From NCBI GenBank assembly GCA_017475005.1, contig JAFVGI010000024.1:1-64000 (forward strand): 64,000 nucleotides of DNA. The letters are read 5' to 3'. Every line of letters begins with the position of its first letter. Positions within the stretch are counted from its first letter, which is position 1. This DNA comes from Prevotella sp. GTDB lineage: Bacteria; Bacteroidota; Bacteroidia; Bacteroidales; Bacteroidaceae. Below the pieces are notes generated by a model, which worked only from the letters and a program-made list of their open reading frames with translations, ran no database searches and had not been told where the DNA came from. Of the stretch, positions 26,459-35,120 are shown in pieces. The position numbers were made by a program, and so were the translations under genes.

Positions 26459-26490
26459 TTTGCATTTGGCTTCATTTTATAGTATCTTTG
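26459..26490 (+). promoter_or_regulatory. ftsX promoter abutting the start codon
   Basis: TTTG (26459-26462), 20 bases, then TATCTTTG (26483-26490), an exact consensus ending 6 bases before the ATG at 26497. Transcription would begin at or very near the ATG, so the message may be leaderless, or translation may start at the next ATG (26524, MSNGRG). Confidence 0.7.
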
Positions 26491-26496
26491 CATAAT

Positions 26497-27381
26497 ATGA
26501 CTAAAAAGAAAAGACGCAAAAGTATGAGTAATGGCAGAGGGTTGCAGGTTGCAACCTTGTGTCTTAGTACATCCCTAGTGCTTATTTTATTGGGATTGGT
26601 AGTTTTCACAGGACTTACTGCAAACAACCTTACGAACTATGTAAAAGAGAATCTCGTTGTAACAGTTATCTTTAATGATAACACCCTTGACAGAGAGGCT
26701 GCAGTAACATGTCGTAAGATCCAGACCCACCCCTATGTGGCACATTTGAAATACATCACCAGAGAAGAAGCTCTTGAAGAGCAGACAAAAGCCTTAGGTT
26801 CTAATCCAACAGAATTTCTTGGCATGAATCCGTTTGTTCCATCAGCAGAGATAAACATCAAGGCCGACTGTGCCAATGCTGACTCCCTGAAGTGGATAAC
26901 ACAACAGATAAAAGGTTATAACAACGTCAGCGAAGTGACATACCAGAAGGATTTGATGGAGAGTGTGAACAGCAACATCCAGAAGATTATGATTGGAATG
27001 ATGATATTGGCAGTATTGCTTACCTTTATCTCTTTCTCACTCATCAACAACATGGTGCGCCTGACAATCTTTGCACGTCGTTTCTCTATCAACATCATGA
27101 AACTCGTCGGAGCATCATGGTCCTTTATCCGTAAGCCATTCATCGGAATGGCAATGGCAGAAGGACTGGCGGCAGGACTGATTGCCGATGCTGCTTTGGC
27201 AGGACTGGTTTATGCCCTGTATCACTATGAGCCGGAAATAGTAAATGTAGTAACATGGGAAGTGCTTGCGATAACAGGTAGTTCTGTACTCCTGTTCGGA
27301 CTGCTCATCTCTACAGTATGCGTTTACTTCTCCGTTAACTCATTCCTCAGAATGCCTACGAGGAAGCTGTATAAAGTTTAA
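26497..27381 (+). CDS. ftsX: Cell-division protein FtsX
   Basis: 294 aa. A basic cytoplasmic N-terminus (KKKRRKSMSNGRG), a first membrane segment (VLILLGLVVFTGLTA), a periplasmic domain of about 120 residues with VVTVIFNDN, and three further membrane segments of the FtsX/MacB-type permease domain (SINIMKLVGASWSFIRKPF). With FtsE it forms the complex that activates peptidoglycan hydrolysis during division. Here ftsE is not adjacent but lies at 49431-50105. Leads the run ftsX-DUF3098-uppP-truB-queA-folK. Confidence 0.92.
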   Translation: MTKKKRRKSMSNGRGLQVATLCLSTSLVLILLGLVVFTGLTANNLTNYVKENLVVTVIFNDNTLDREAAVTCRKIQTHPYVAHLKYITREEALEEQTKALGSNPTEFLGMNPFVPSAEINIKADCANADSLKWITQQIKGYNNVSEVTYQKDLMESVNSNIQKIMIGMMILAVLLTFISFSLINNMVRLTIFARRFSINIMKLVGASWSFIRKPFIGMAMAEGLAAGLIADAALAGLVYALYHYEPEIVNVVTWEVLAITGSSVLLFGLLISTVCVYFSVNSFLRMPTRKLYKV

Positions 27382-27420
27382 AGTTTAGAGTTTATAGTTT
27401 TCAATTCCCTATATAAAAAC

Positions 27421-27642
27421 ATGAACAATTTTGCATTTAGTAAAATAAATTTCATCCTTATCGGCATAAGCATGGTTATTGTCGTAATAGGATTTTTGAT
27501 GATGATTGGTGCTTCGTCAGACGAGAATACATTTAATGTTGAGATTTTCTCTGATATGCGCATAAAGGTAGCTCCAATAGTATGTCTTGTTGGATTCCTT
27601 TCTGTCATCTGTGGTATCATGTATCGTCCTAAAAACAAATAA
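27421..27642 (+). CDS. DUF3098 small membrane protein
   Basis: 73 aa with two membrane helices (about 10-29 and 51-68) joined by a short polar loop (GASSDENTFNVEIFSDMRIKV), the DUF3098 pattern. This family sits between ftsX and uppP across Bacteroidetes, which suggests a part in envelope growth; its function is unknown. The 39 bases upstream hold a TTTAGAGTTTATAG repeat. Confidence 0.8.
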   Translation: MNNFAFSKINFILIGISMVIVVIGFLMMIGASSDENTFNVEIFSDMRIKVAPIVCLVGFLSVICGIMYRPKNK

Positions 27643-27653
27643 GCACAGCTATC

Positions 27654-28529
27654 ATGGATTGGTTACAAACCATTATTATTGCGATAGTAGAGGGACTGAC
27701 GGAATTCCTTCCCGTATCATCCACAGGGCACATGATAATTGCGCAGAACCTGTTAGGCCTCACCCCTGATGCCCTCAATGAGTCTGACAAGGCATTTGTG
27801 CATGCTTTCACTTTTATCATACAGTTTGGCGCCATCTTGTCTGTGGTATGTCTGTATTGGAAGCATTTCTTCCAGTTTGACAACACCCCAGCTCCGGCCG
27901 GCAGCAATATGTTTCAGCAGCTGAAGCATCGCTTCTATTTCTATTGGCTGTTGATAGTTGGTGTATTGCCAGCTGTGATAATAGGTCTGTTAGCAAAGAA
28001 GTCAGGTCTGCTGGACTGGCTGCTGGACAGCGTTGAGGTAGTTGCCATAATGCTTGTTATCGGTGGTATCTTCATGCTCTACTGCGACAAGTTATTCAAC
28101 AAGGGTTCCGAGGAAACAGTCTTAAATGAGAAGAAGGCTTTCAACATAGGTCTCTATCAATGTATTTCCGTAATACCTGGAGTATCACGTTCAATGGCGA
28201 CTATTGTTGGTGGTATGACACAAGGGCTTACCCGAAAGCGTTCTGCAGAATTCTCATTCTTCCTGGCAGTACCCACAATGGCAGGTGCTACATTACTCGA
28301 CTTGCTGGACCTCATGAAGGAAGAAGCCTCTTGGGCAACAGCACATAATATCACGATGCTGCTGTTAGGTTGCGTTGTGGCATTCGTAGTAGCCCTTCTG
28401 GCAATGAAGTGGTTTGTCAGTTTCCTGTCAAAATATGGTTTCAAGGCATTTGGCATATATCGCATCATAGTTGGTGGTATCATCATCATTATGCTGCTCA
28501 CAGGTCATTCATTAGTAATGGTTGACTAA
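27654..28529 (+). CDS. uppP: Undecaprenyl-diphosphatase UppP/BacA
   Basis: 291 aa, about eight membrane helices. Catalytic motif EGLTEFLPVSSTGHM begins at residue 13, and the second motif PGVSRSMATIVGGMTQGL lies near residue 174. It removes a phosphate from undecaprenyl diphosphate to recycle the lipid carrier for peptidoglycan and other cell-wall glycans, and gives low-level bacitracin resistance when abundant. Starts 11 bases after the DUF3098 gene and ends 1 base before truB, so it is translationally linked to both. Confidence 0.95.
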   Translation: MDWLQTIIIAIVEGLTEFLPVSSTGHMIIAQNLLGLTPDALNESDKAFVHAFTFIIQFGAILSVVCLYWKHFFQFDNTPAPAGSNMFQQLKHRFYFYWLLIVGVLPAVIIGLLAKKSGLLDWLLDSVEVVAIMLVIGGIFMLYCDKLFNKGSEETVLNEKKAFNIGLYQCISVIPGVSRSMATIVGGMTQGLTRKRSAEFSFFLAVPTMAGATLLDLLDLMKEEASWATAHNITMLLLGCVVAFVVALLAMKWFVSFLSKYGFKAFGIYRIIVGGIIIIMLLTGHSLVMVD

Positions 28530-28530
28530 T

Positions 28531-29253
28531 ATGGACTTCAAAGAAGGCGAGATACTGCATATCAACAAGCCCTACGGCATGACCAGCTTTGGTGCTCTTG
28601 CCTTTGTCAGAACCCGCATCTCGAAGGCAGCAGGGGTGAAGCGCGTCAAGACAGGACATGCAGGAACCCTCGACCCTCTAGCAACAGGAGTCCTTATCCT
28701 CTGCACAGGAAAGAAAACAAAACTCATCCCCACCCTGCAGTATCATGACAAAGAATATACTGCAACCCTACAGCTCGGAGCCACAACGCCCAGCTATGAT
28801 ATGGAGCATCCGGTAGATGCCACCTACCCTACTGAACACATCACAGAAGAAGCAGTAAGAAATGCTTTGGAGCAGTTTAAGGGCGACATAATGCAGGTAC
28901 CGCCAACATACAGCGCAGTACACATAGATGGCAAAAGAGCATACGAAATTGCCCGAAAAGCAGATGACTGTCATACAATAGAGGATTCTACCCTGCCTCC
29001 AAAACCTGTTCATATAGCAGACATAGAACTCCTTTGGTATGATGACAAAAAGAAGCAATGCCAGATAAGAGTAGAATGTGGCAAAGGAACATACATCCGC
29101 TCTTTGGCACGAGATATAGGGAAAGCCCTCAATAGTGGTGCATACCTCACACAACTCTGCCGCACACGCGTGGGCGACGTTACATTAGATAATTGTATAG
29201 AACTCGATAATTTTCAAGAATGGCTAAACTCTCACAATTCAATTACCCTTTAA
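28531..29253 (+). CDS. truB: tRNA pseudouridine-55 synthase
   Basis: 240 aa. Makes the near-universal pseudouridine 55 in the T-loop of tRNAs. Catalytic motif GHAGTLDPLATGVL with Asp48, the INKPYGMTSF start typical of TruB and the YIRSLARDIG motif near the C-terminus are present. The ATG at 28531, one base after the uppP stop, is preferred to a TTG at 28522. The 3' end overlaps queA by 34 bases. Confidence 0.95.
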   Translation: MDFKEGEILHINKPYGMTSFGALAFVRTRISKAAGVKRVKTGHAGTLDPLATGVLILCTGKKTKLIPTLQYHDKEYTATLQLGATTPSYDMEHPVDATYPTEHITEEAVRNALEQFKGDIMQVPPTYSAVHIDGKRAYEIARKADDCHTIEDSTLPPKPVHIADIELLWYDDKKKQCQIRVECGKGTYIRSLARDIGKALNSGAYLTQLCRTRVGDVTLDNCIELDNFQEWLNSHNSITL

Positions 29254-30404
29254 CGAATGCTAACGTAGCACTCTATCCACACACCAGTGAACATGTGATT
29301 AAGAATGGACGTAAGAAAACCACTTTTTACGTAAAGCGTCCTGATGAGTGCAACCTCGTCATCGTACAACGAAAGACAGGAAAGGTCTTCCTGCACAAAA
29401 TAGATCGCAAGGGTAAGAGCATCCGCGACGAAGAAGGCAACAAGGTTCCTTTGAAGTTCAGTGACATCCTCGATTTCTTTGACGAGGGAGATACCTTTGT
29501 ATTCAATGACACCAAGGTAATGCCGGCACGTCTGTATAGCCGTAAGGAGAAGACTGATGCAAAGATAGAGGTCTTCCTGTTGCGTGAGTTGAATGCTGAC
29601 ATGCGTCTGTGGGATGTGCTTGTTGAGCCAGCGCGAAAGATACGTATCGGCAACAAACTATTCTTTGAAGACGACACCCTCGTAGCAGAGGTTGTAGATA
29701 ACACCACTTCACGTGGCAGAACACTCCGTTTCCTGCATGACTATTCTCATGACGAATTCAAGAGACGTCTCTATGCTCTCGGTCAGCCACCATTGCCACG
29801 ATACGTAATGGATTTGAGAGCAAAGGACAAGAAGAATCATCCTGACATTGAGGAAGAGCCAGAAGATTTTCAATGTATCTATGCCTGCAACGAAGGAGCA
29901 GTAACAGCACCTTCTACAGGACTGCATTTTACACGTCAGATGATGAAGCGTATTGATATCAATGGTATCAACACCGCCTTCCTCACCCTGCATTGCGGAC
30001 TGAGCAATTTCCAGTTGATTGACGTAGAAGACCTCTCTAAGCACAAGCCAGAATCAGAGGAGATGCACGTTAGTGCTGAGACCTGCAAACTGGTCAATGA
30101 CACCAAACGCAGTGGTCACAAGGTATGTGCCATAGGAGCTAGCACCCTGAAGGCTATGGAGACATGTGTGGGAACAGATGGCTTCATAAAGGAATATAGC
30201 GGCTGGACCAGCAAATTCATCTATCCACCATACGACTTTGGATCAGCAACTTGTTTCCTGACAAATCTTTACCATCCTATGTCACCGATGATGATGGAGG
30301 CCTGTGCCTTCGGTGGATACGAAGCAGTAATGACAGCATATAAACAAGCTCTGAAGGCAGGATTCAAAGTCGGATGCTTCGGAGATGCACTGCTCATAAT
30401 ATGA
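29220..30404 (+). CDS. queA: S-adenosylmethionine:tRNA ribosyltransferase-isomerase
   Basis: 394 aa. Transfers the ribosyl part of S-adenosylmethionine to 7-aminomethyl-7-deazaguanine in tRNA, making epoxyqueuosine. Family motifs FNDTKVMPARLY, EVFLLREL, YALGQPPLPRY, AVTAPSTGLHFT and LHCGLSNFQLI are all present. It overlaps truB by 34 bases at the 5' end and folK by 4 at the 3' end, so three unrelated RNA and cofactor functions are coupled in one message. The N-terminus is slightly longer than in E. coli QueA, as usual for Bacteroidetes. Confidence 0.95.
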   Translation: MAKLSQFNYPLTNANVALYPHTSEHVIKNGRKKTTFYVKRPDECNLVIVQRKTGKVFLHKIDRKGKSIRDEEGNKVPLKFSDILDFFDEGDTFVFNDTKVMPARLYSRKEKTDAKIEVFLLRELNADMRLWDVLVEPARKIRIGNKLFFEDDTLVAEVVDNTTSRGRTLRFLHDYSHDEFKRRLYALGQPPLPRYVMDLRAKDKKNHPDIEEEPEDFQCIYACNEGAVTAPSTGLHFTRQMMKRIDINGINTAFLTLHCGLSNFQLIDVEDLSKHKPESEEMHVSAETCKLVNDTKRSGHKVCAIGASTLKAMETCVGTDGFIKEYSGWTSKFIYPPYDFGSATCFLTNLYHPMSPMMMEACAFGGYEAVMTAYKQALKAGFKVGCFGDALLII

Positions 30405-30802
30405 TTTACCTGTCCCTCGGAAGCAATATTGGTAACAAGGAGGCCAACATCCTACGTGCCTACGAACTCATAGAAGAGAAGATAGGACACATCGTACGAC
30501 GTTCCTCACTCCATAAGACAGCCCCCTGGGGATTCTCCTCACCAAACGAGTTCCTGAATAGCGCAATAGCTATCGAGACTTCTCTATCACCGAGAGAATT
30601 GCTCAACAAGACACAGGAAATAGAACGTCTCGTAGGACGAAATGAAAAGACAGGTAATGGCGGTTATCAAGACCGCATCATTGATATCGACATACTCTAT
30701 TATAATGATATGGTAATCAACGAACCTGACCTCGTTATTCCACATCCATTGATAAATGAACGTGACTTCGTACTTAAACCTTTAAAAGAAATCTATGATT
30801 AA
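30401..30802 (+). CDS. folK: Hydroxymethyldihydropterin pyrophosphokinase
   Basis: 133 aa. Transfers pyrophosphate from ATP to 6-hydroxymethyl-7,8-dihydropterin in folate synthesis. Motifs YLSLGSNIGNKEANI at the start, ETSLSPRELL, and the catalytic RIIDIDILYY followed by IPHPLINERDFVL are complete. The ATG overlaps the queA stop as ATGA, and the 3' end overlaps the DUF4861 gene by 8 bases. Confidence 0.95.
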   Translation: MIYLSLGSNIGNKEANILRAYELIEEKIGHIVRRSSLHKTAPWGFSSPNEFLNSAIAIETSLSPRELLNKTQEIERLVGRNEKTGNGGYQDRIIDIDILYYNDMVINEPDLVIPHPLINERDFVLKPLKEIYD

Positions 30803-32003
30803 CCTTCTTTTAGCCTCGATAATTACGGTATTCAATCCGTCATCATCGGACCGTGTTGCTGAACCAGTGGTAATACCTGTCAGCGAACAGGCCACATCAG
30901 CCCTAGTGACATTGGGTGACAAAGAGATTCCTTGTCAGCTCGATGACCTCAATGACGATGGTATATTCGATGAACTGGCTTTTGTTACTGATATTAAAGC
31001 AAAAGAGACACTCACCTTCTCTGTTACATTCTCTAATAGCAAACAGCACGACTATCCTGCAAAGGCTTATGCCTCTATGTCTATGAGAGATCGTGACAGC
31101 AAAGCGAAGAAGCCAAAGCATCTGCCAGCAACATCTATAACAGTACCAGCAACAAGTGATGCCTTCCAGTATATCTTCCCACATGGTCCTGTGATGGAGA
31201 GCGAACTGGTAGGTTTTCGTGTGTATTCCGACCATCGTCAGGCCATCGACTACTATGGTCATAAGTCTATGATGATGGATATAGCAAAGACAGACTTCTA
31301 CCCCACCAAGGACCAGGTTCGGGAAGGTAGTGGCGATGATGTGCTATATACTGGCACCACCTATGGCTGTGGAGCCCTCATGGGATGGGATGGTAAGAAT
31401 GCTGTTATGTTCCAGAAGGTTCGTAATACTACCTATGCTGTTACAGCAAATGGCCCAGTGAGAGCAATCATCGACATCACTAACAAGGGTTGGCAGCCAT
31501 ATCCTGACTTCCAACCTGTGGATATCCGCACACGTTATATCCTGTATGCAGGACATCGTGATGTAGAGGTACAGGTACAGTTCTCTCATTCTGTCAGCGG
31601 CATGCCTCTTTCTACTGGTATAGTAGATATCGTTGAGGGTTCGGAAGAACTGACTGACAAGGCAGGTCTTCGTGGCTGCTGGGGTACTGCCTGCGCAGGA
31701 AACAACCCACAGGTCTATGACACTCATACCGTAGGATTGGGAATCTATGTTCCAAAGGAGTTCTATAAGTCTGACTCACACTTTACCGATGGTAAGGACT
31801 ACCTGCCTAACCAAGCTTATGTACAGGTAGTGGGAACTGATAGCGACAAACTGCACTATTGGTTTACCGCCACATGTGATATGGAGGATTTCTCTTCAAC
31901 AGGAGCAAAGGGTTCTTTCAATCGCGACTCATGGTTCTCATACCTGAAGAATTGGAAAAAACAACTTCAGAAACCAATAAAAATAAACATAACAACTAAA
32001 TAA
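30795..32003 (+). CDS. DUF4861-family secreted protein
   Basis: 402 aa. A short hydrophobic N-terminus (MINLLLASIITVFNP) acts as a likely signal, followed by the DUF4861 body (DRVAEPVVIPVS, DDLNDDGIFDELAF, YGHKSMMMDIAK). The family is found with uronate- and pectin-degradation genes in Bacteroidetes, but no activity is assigned. Together with the EIIC (9 bases downstream) and secreted KduI it seems to form a periplasmic unit for unsaturated uronates. Overlap with folK may couple its translation to the housekeeping operon, an unusual position for a catabolic gene. Confidence 0.75.
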   Translation: MINLLLASIITVFNPSSSDRVAEPVVIPVSEQATSALVTLGDKEIPCQLDDLNDDGIFDELAFVTDIKAKETLTFSVTFSNSKQHDYPAKAYASMSMRDRDSKAKKPKHLPATSITVPATSDAFQYIFPHGPVMESELVGFRVYSDHRQAIDYYGHKSMMMDIAKTDFYPTKDQVREGSGDDVLYTGTTYGCGALMGWDGKNAVMFQKVRNTTYAVTANGPVRAIIDITNKGWQPYPDFQPVDIRTRYILYAGHRDVEVQVQFSHSVSGMPLSTGIVDIVEGSEELTDKAGLRGCWGTACAGNNPQVYDTHTVGLGIYVPKEFYKSDSHFTDGKDYLPNQAYVQVVGTDSDKLHYWFTATCDMEDFSSTGAKGSFNRDSWFSYLKNWKKQLQKPIKINITTK

Positions 32004-32012
32004 CTTTCTATC

Positions 32013-33392
32013 ATGGAAGCAGTATTCAGCTACATCATCGGTCTTGGTGCCGCAGTAATGATGCCTATCATCTTCACCATTCTTGGTGTCTGCATAGGTA
32101 TCAGTTTTTCGAAAGCCCTCAAATCCGGTCTCCTCGTTGGTGTCGGTTTCGTTGGCTTAAGTATTATTACAGCATTGCTCGTAGATACCATGTCTCCTGC
32201 ATTGTCAAAGGTAGTAGAAATCTATGACCTCAAGCTTCAGGTCTTCGACATGGGCTGGCCAGCAGCAGCGTCTGTAGCCTACAACACTCTCGTCGGCTCT
32301 TTCATCATTCCTGTATGTCTCTGTGTCAATCTGGTGCTGCTCATTCTGGGATGCACACGCACAGTAAACATCGACCTATGGAACTACTGGCATTTTGCCT
32401 TCATCGGAGCTGTATGCTACTTCATGACTGACAGCATAGCATGGGGATTCTTTGCAGCAATCGTCTGCTATATCATAACCCTTGTGCTGGCAGACCTCAC
32501 AGCAAAGAAGTTCCAGAAATTCTATCCAGGACTTGATGGCATCTCTATCCCACAGCCTTTCTGCCAAGGTTTTATGCCTTTTGCTGTTGCTGTAAATAAG
32601 GTGCTCGACTATGTACCTGGTATAAATAAGGTGAATATCGACTCTGAGGGTATGAAGAAGAAGTTTGGTCTCTTTGGCGAACCATTGTTCCTCGGAGTAC
32701 TCATCGGCATCATCATTGGCTGTCTTGCATGCAAGGATTGGGACGAGGTGGTTAACAACATCCCTGTAACCCTTCAGATAGGCATCAAGATGGGTGCTGT
32801 AATGGAACTTATTCCTCGCATCACCTCTCTCTTTATTGAGGGTCTGAAGCCTATTGCCGAAGCAACAAAGGAACTCATAGCAAAGAAGTTCGGTGCCGAC
32901 AAGGAGTTGTATATCGGTATGTCACCAGCTCTTGTCATCGGACATCCTACCACTCTCGTAGTATCACTTCTGCTCATTCCTGTAACCCTCGTATTAGCCG
33001 TAGTGCTCCCAGGCAATCAGTTCTTGCCTCTTGCCTCTCTGGCAGGTATGTTCTATGTATTCGTAATGGTGCTGCCATATACAAATGGTAACGTACTGCG
33101 TTCCTTCATCGTAGGACTGGTAGTGATAGCCATCGGTCTGTATTTCGTTACTTGGATGGCAGGCGATTTCACAAGTGCGGCACAGGCTGTTGCACAGGTA
33201 CATCCTGACGACAAGACAGTACAGGTACCAGCAGGCTTCAGTGCTGGAGCCCTCGACTTCGCTTCCAGCCCATTGAGCACACTCATCTATGCCTGCATGA
33301 AGTATCTGCAGTACATTGGAGCCGGAATACTCGTGGTTCTCACCATCGCCCTCGTAGCGTGGAACAAAATCCGCATCAGCAAAAATGCTTAA
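32013..33392 (+). CDS. PTS galactitol-type EIIC permease without EIIA/EIIB
   Basis: 459 aa, about ten to twelve membrane segments. The sequence has the GatC-type EIIC layout (ISFSKALKSGLLVGVGFVGL, then GLFGEPLFLGVLIG, SPALVIGHPTTLVVSLLLIP and PYTNGNVLRSFIVG). In enteric bacteria this subunit moves galactitol while EIIA and EIIB phosphorylate it. No phosphotransfer domain is fused to it and no EIIA, EIIB, HPr or EI gene lies in the window; Bacteroidetes generally lack a working PTS. It probably works as a plain transporter for the product of the next gene's enzyme. Confidence 0.82.
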   Translation: MEAVFSYIIGLGAAVMMPIIFTILGVCIGISFSKALKSGLLVGVGFVGLSIITALLVDTMSPALSKVVEIYDLKLQVFDMGWPAAASVAYNTLVGSFIIPVCLCVNLVLLILGCTRTVNIDLWNYWHFAFIGAVCYFMTDSIAWGFFAAIVCYIITLVLADLTAKKFQKFYPGLDGISIPQPFCQGFMPFAVAVNKVLDYVPGINKVNIDSEGMKKKFGLFGEPLFLGVLIGIIIGCLACKDWDEVVNNIPVTLQIGIKMGAVMELIPRITSLFIEGLKPIAEATKELIAKKFGADKELYIGMSPALVIGHPTTLVVSLLLIPVTLVLAVVLPGNQFLPLASLAGMFYVFVMVLPYTNGNVLRSFIVGLVVIAIGLYFVTWMAGDFTSAAQAVAQVHPDDKTVQVPAGFSAGALDFASSPLSTLIYACMKYLQYIGAGILVVLTIALVAWNKIRISKNA

Positions 33393-33412
33393 TTTAAAAT
33401 AAATAATAGAAT

Positions 33413-34411
33413 ATGAAAAAGATATTTTTCCTTGCAGCACTTTGCCTTTCTACTTGTGTTGCTAATGCCCAAGAGGCTGACCGTTTTGTAGGTGTTCAGC
33501 ATGTAAAGTTCCAAACAGCTTGTCATCCAGAGGATGTCAAGAAATATGACACCAAACTCTTGCGTGAGCGTTTCGTAATGGAGAAGGTAATGGCAGCAGA
33601 TTCTATACTGCTCACCTACTCTCACTATGACCGTTTCATCTTTGGTGGTGCAATGCCTGTCAACAAAACTCTGAAGCTTGAGAACTTCTGGGAGTTGGGA
33701 CTTGATGTAGATAATACTATCAAGGAGAAATACTTCATGTATAATCGTGAGCTTGGTGTTGTTAACTGTGGTACTGGCGATGGTGTTGTCATCGTCGATG
33801 GTAAGGAGTATGCCCTTTCTCCAAAGGAGGCTCTTTACATCGGTCGTGGACATATCGCTAAGGGTAAGGATGTTAACAAGGTGGTGGAGTTCCGCAGCAA
33901 GGATGCCTCAAATCCTGCAAAGTTCTACCTCAACAGCGCTACTGCCCATCAGCACTTCAAGACACAATGGATTACCCTCGACGGACGTAAGGGCTCTCTG
34001 AAGGCTGCTGTCTGGGGACCTGTAGGCACAGTAGAAGAGGCAAACAATCGCACAGTGTATAAGCTCATTGTCAATGACGTACTCGAGGAAGGACCTTGTC
34101 AGCTGCAGTTGGGTCTCACACAGCTTAACCCTGGTGCAGTATGGAACACTATGCCTCCTCACACACATGGTCGCCGTATTGAGGCATACTACTACTTCAA
34201 CCTCCCAGAAGGTCAGACAATCTCTCACGTAATGGGTCAGCCACAGGAGACACGAAATGTATGGCTCCACAATGAGCAGGCTATTATGTCACCAGAGTGG
34301 TCTATACATGCAGCAGCAGGCACATACTACTACACCTTCATCTGGGGTATGGCAGGCGAAAACCTGTACTATAACGACAAGGACAATATTCCGGTTATTG
34401 ATATAAAATAG
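33413..34411 (+). CDS. kduI: Secreted 5-keto-4-deoxyuronate isomerase (KduI-like)
   Basis: 332 aa. KduI converts 4-deoxy-L-threo-5-hexosulose uronate, formed from unsaturated uronates, to 3-deoxy-D-glycero-2,5-hexodiulosonate. The cupin metal site [14 protein letters not shown], then [24 protein letters not shown] and [11 protein letters not shown], are clearly those of KduI. Unlike classical cytoplasmic KduI of about 280 aa, this one starts with a clear Sec signal peptide ([20 protein letters not shown], cut near residue 19), so it should act in the periplasm. Follows the EIIC gene by 20 bases. Confidence 0.88.
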   Translation: MKKIFFLAALCLSTCVANAQEADRFVGVQHVKFQTACHPEDVKKYDTKLLRERFVMEKVMAADSILLTYSHYDRFIFGGAMPVNKTLKLENFWELGLDVDNTIKEKYFMYNRELGVVNCGTGDGVVIVDGKEYALSPKEALYIGRGHIAKGKDVNKVVEFRSKDASNPAKFYLNSATAHQHFKTQWITLDGRKGSLKAAVWGPVGTVEEANNRTVYKLIVNDVLEEGPCQLQLGLTQLNPGAVWNTMPPHTHGRRIEAYYYFNLPEGQTISHVMGQPQETRNVWLHNEQAIMSPEWSIHAAAGTYYYTFIWGMAGENLYYNDKDNIPVIDIK

Positions 34412-34433
34412 TTTCAAGTTTCAGGTTTCAGAT

Positions 34434-35093
34434 ATGAAAACCATAAAAAAACTTTTCGATCCCATCTTTTGGCTCAACATCCTTGGTATGATTGTGGTAG
34501 TAGTACTCCTGATGTTGGGAGTGCACTACGGACTTAATTTCTATACCCATCATGGCGAAGAAGTTGCTGTGCCTAATCTCAATCACAGAGCCTACGAAGA
34601 TGCTGTTGATATTCTTGACGAACTCGGTCTCGAAGCCGTTGTTGTCGATACGTCATACGTTCGTACCCTGCCCCCTGGATGCATCCTCGAACAGATGCCA
34701 AAGCCAGGAGCGGTAGTGAAGAGCGGACGCATAGTATATCTCACCATCAATGCTACAGCACAGCCTACTATGCCACTGCCGGACATTATCGACAACTCCT
34801 CTGAGCGCAATGCCAAGGCACGTCTGACGGCAATGGGATTCCGCATTGGTCAAACCGACTATATCCCTGGCGAGGAAGGATGGGTATATGGTGTGAAGGT
34901 AGGCGGACGCTCCTATGCTACAGGAGAGCAAGTGCCTATCAATGCCCTCATCAGATTACAGGTGGGTAATGGCAACCGCAATGCTGCCGACTCTGTATAT
35001 CAAGCAGACGCCGCAGACTATATGTTACTTGAGGAGAACGAAGACCTCGAATCCGAACGCTCCCCAGACGACGACTTTGAAGTGATAGAATAA
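34434..35093 (+). CDS. PASTA-domain membrane protein
   Basis: 219 aa. An N-terminal membrane anchor (about 13-32) is followed by two to three PASTA repeats in the periplasm (VPNLNHRAYEDAVDILDELGLEAV style; PLPDIIDNSSERNAKARLTAMGF) and an acidic tail (EENEDLESERSPDDDFEVIE). PASTA domains bind peptidoglycan or scaffold division proteins. No kinase or transpeptidase domain is attached. Paired with rluD 27 bases downstream, an order common in Bacteroidetes. The 22-base gap after kduI is a TTTCAAGTTTCAGGTTTCAG repeat. Confidence 0.85.
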   Translation: MKTIKKLFDPIFWLNILGMIVVVVLLMLGVHYGLNFYTHHGEEVAVPNLNHRAYEDAVDILDELGLEAVVVDTSYVRTLPPGCILEQMPKPGAVVKSGRIVYLTINATAQPTMPLPDIIDNSSERNAKARLTAMGFRIGQTDYIPGEEGWVYGVKVGGRSYATGEQVPINALIRLQVGNGNRNAADSVYQADAADYMLLEENEDLESERSPDDDFEVIE

Positions 35094-35120
35094 GGGTTAG
35101 CGACCTTTGACCTTTGACCG

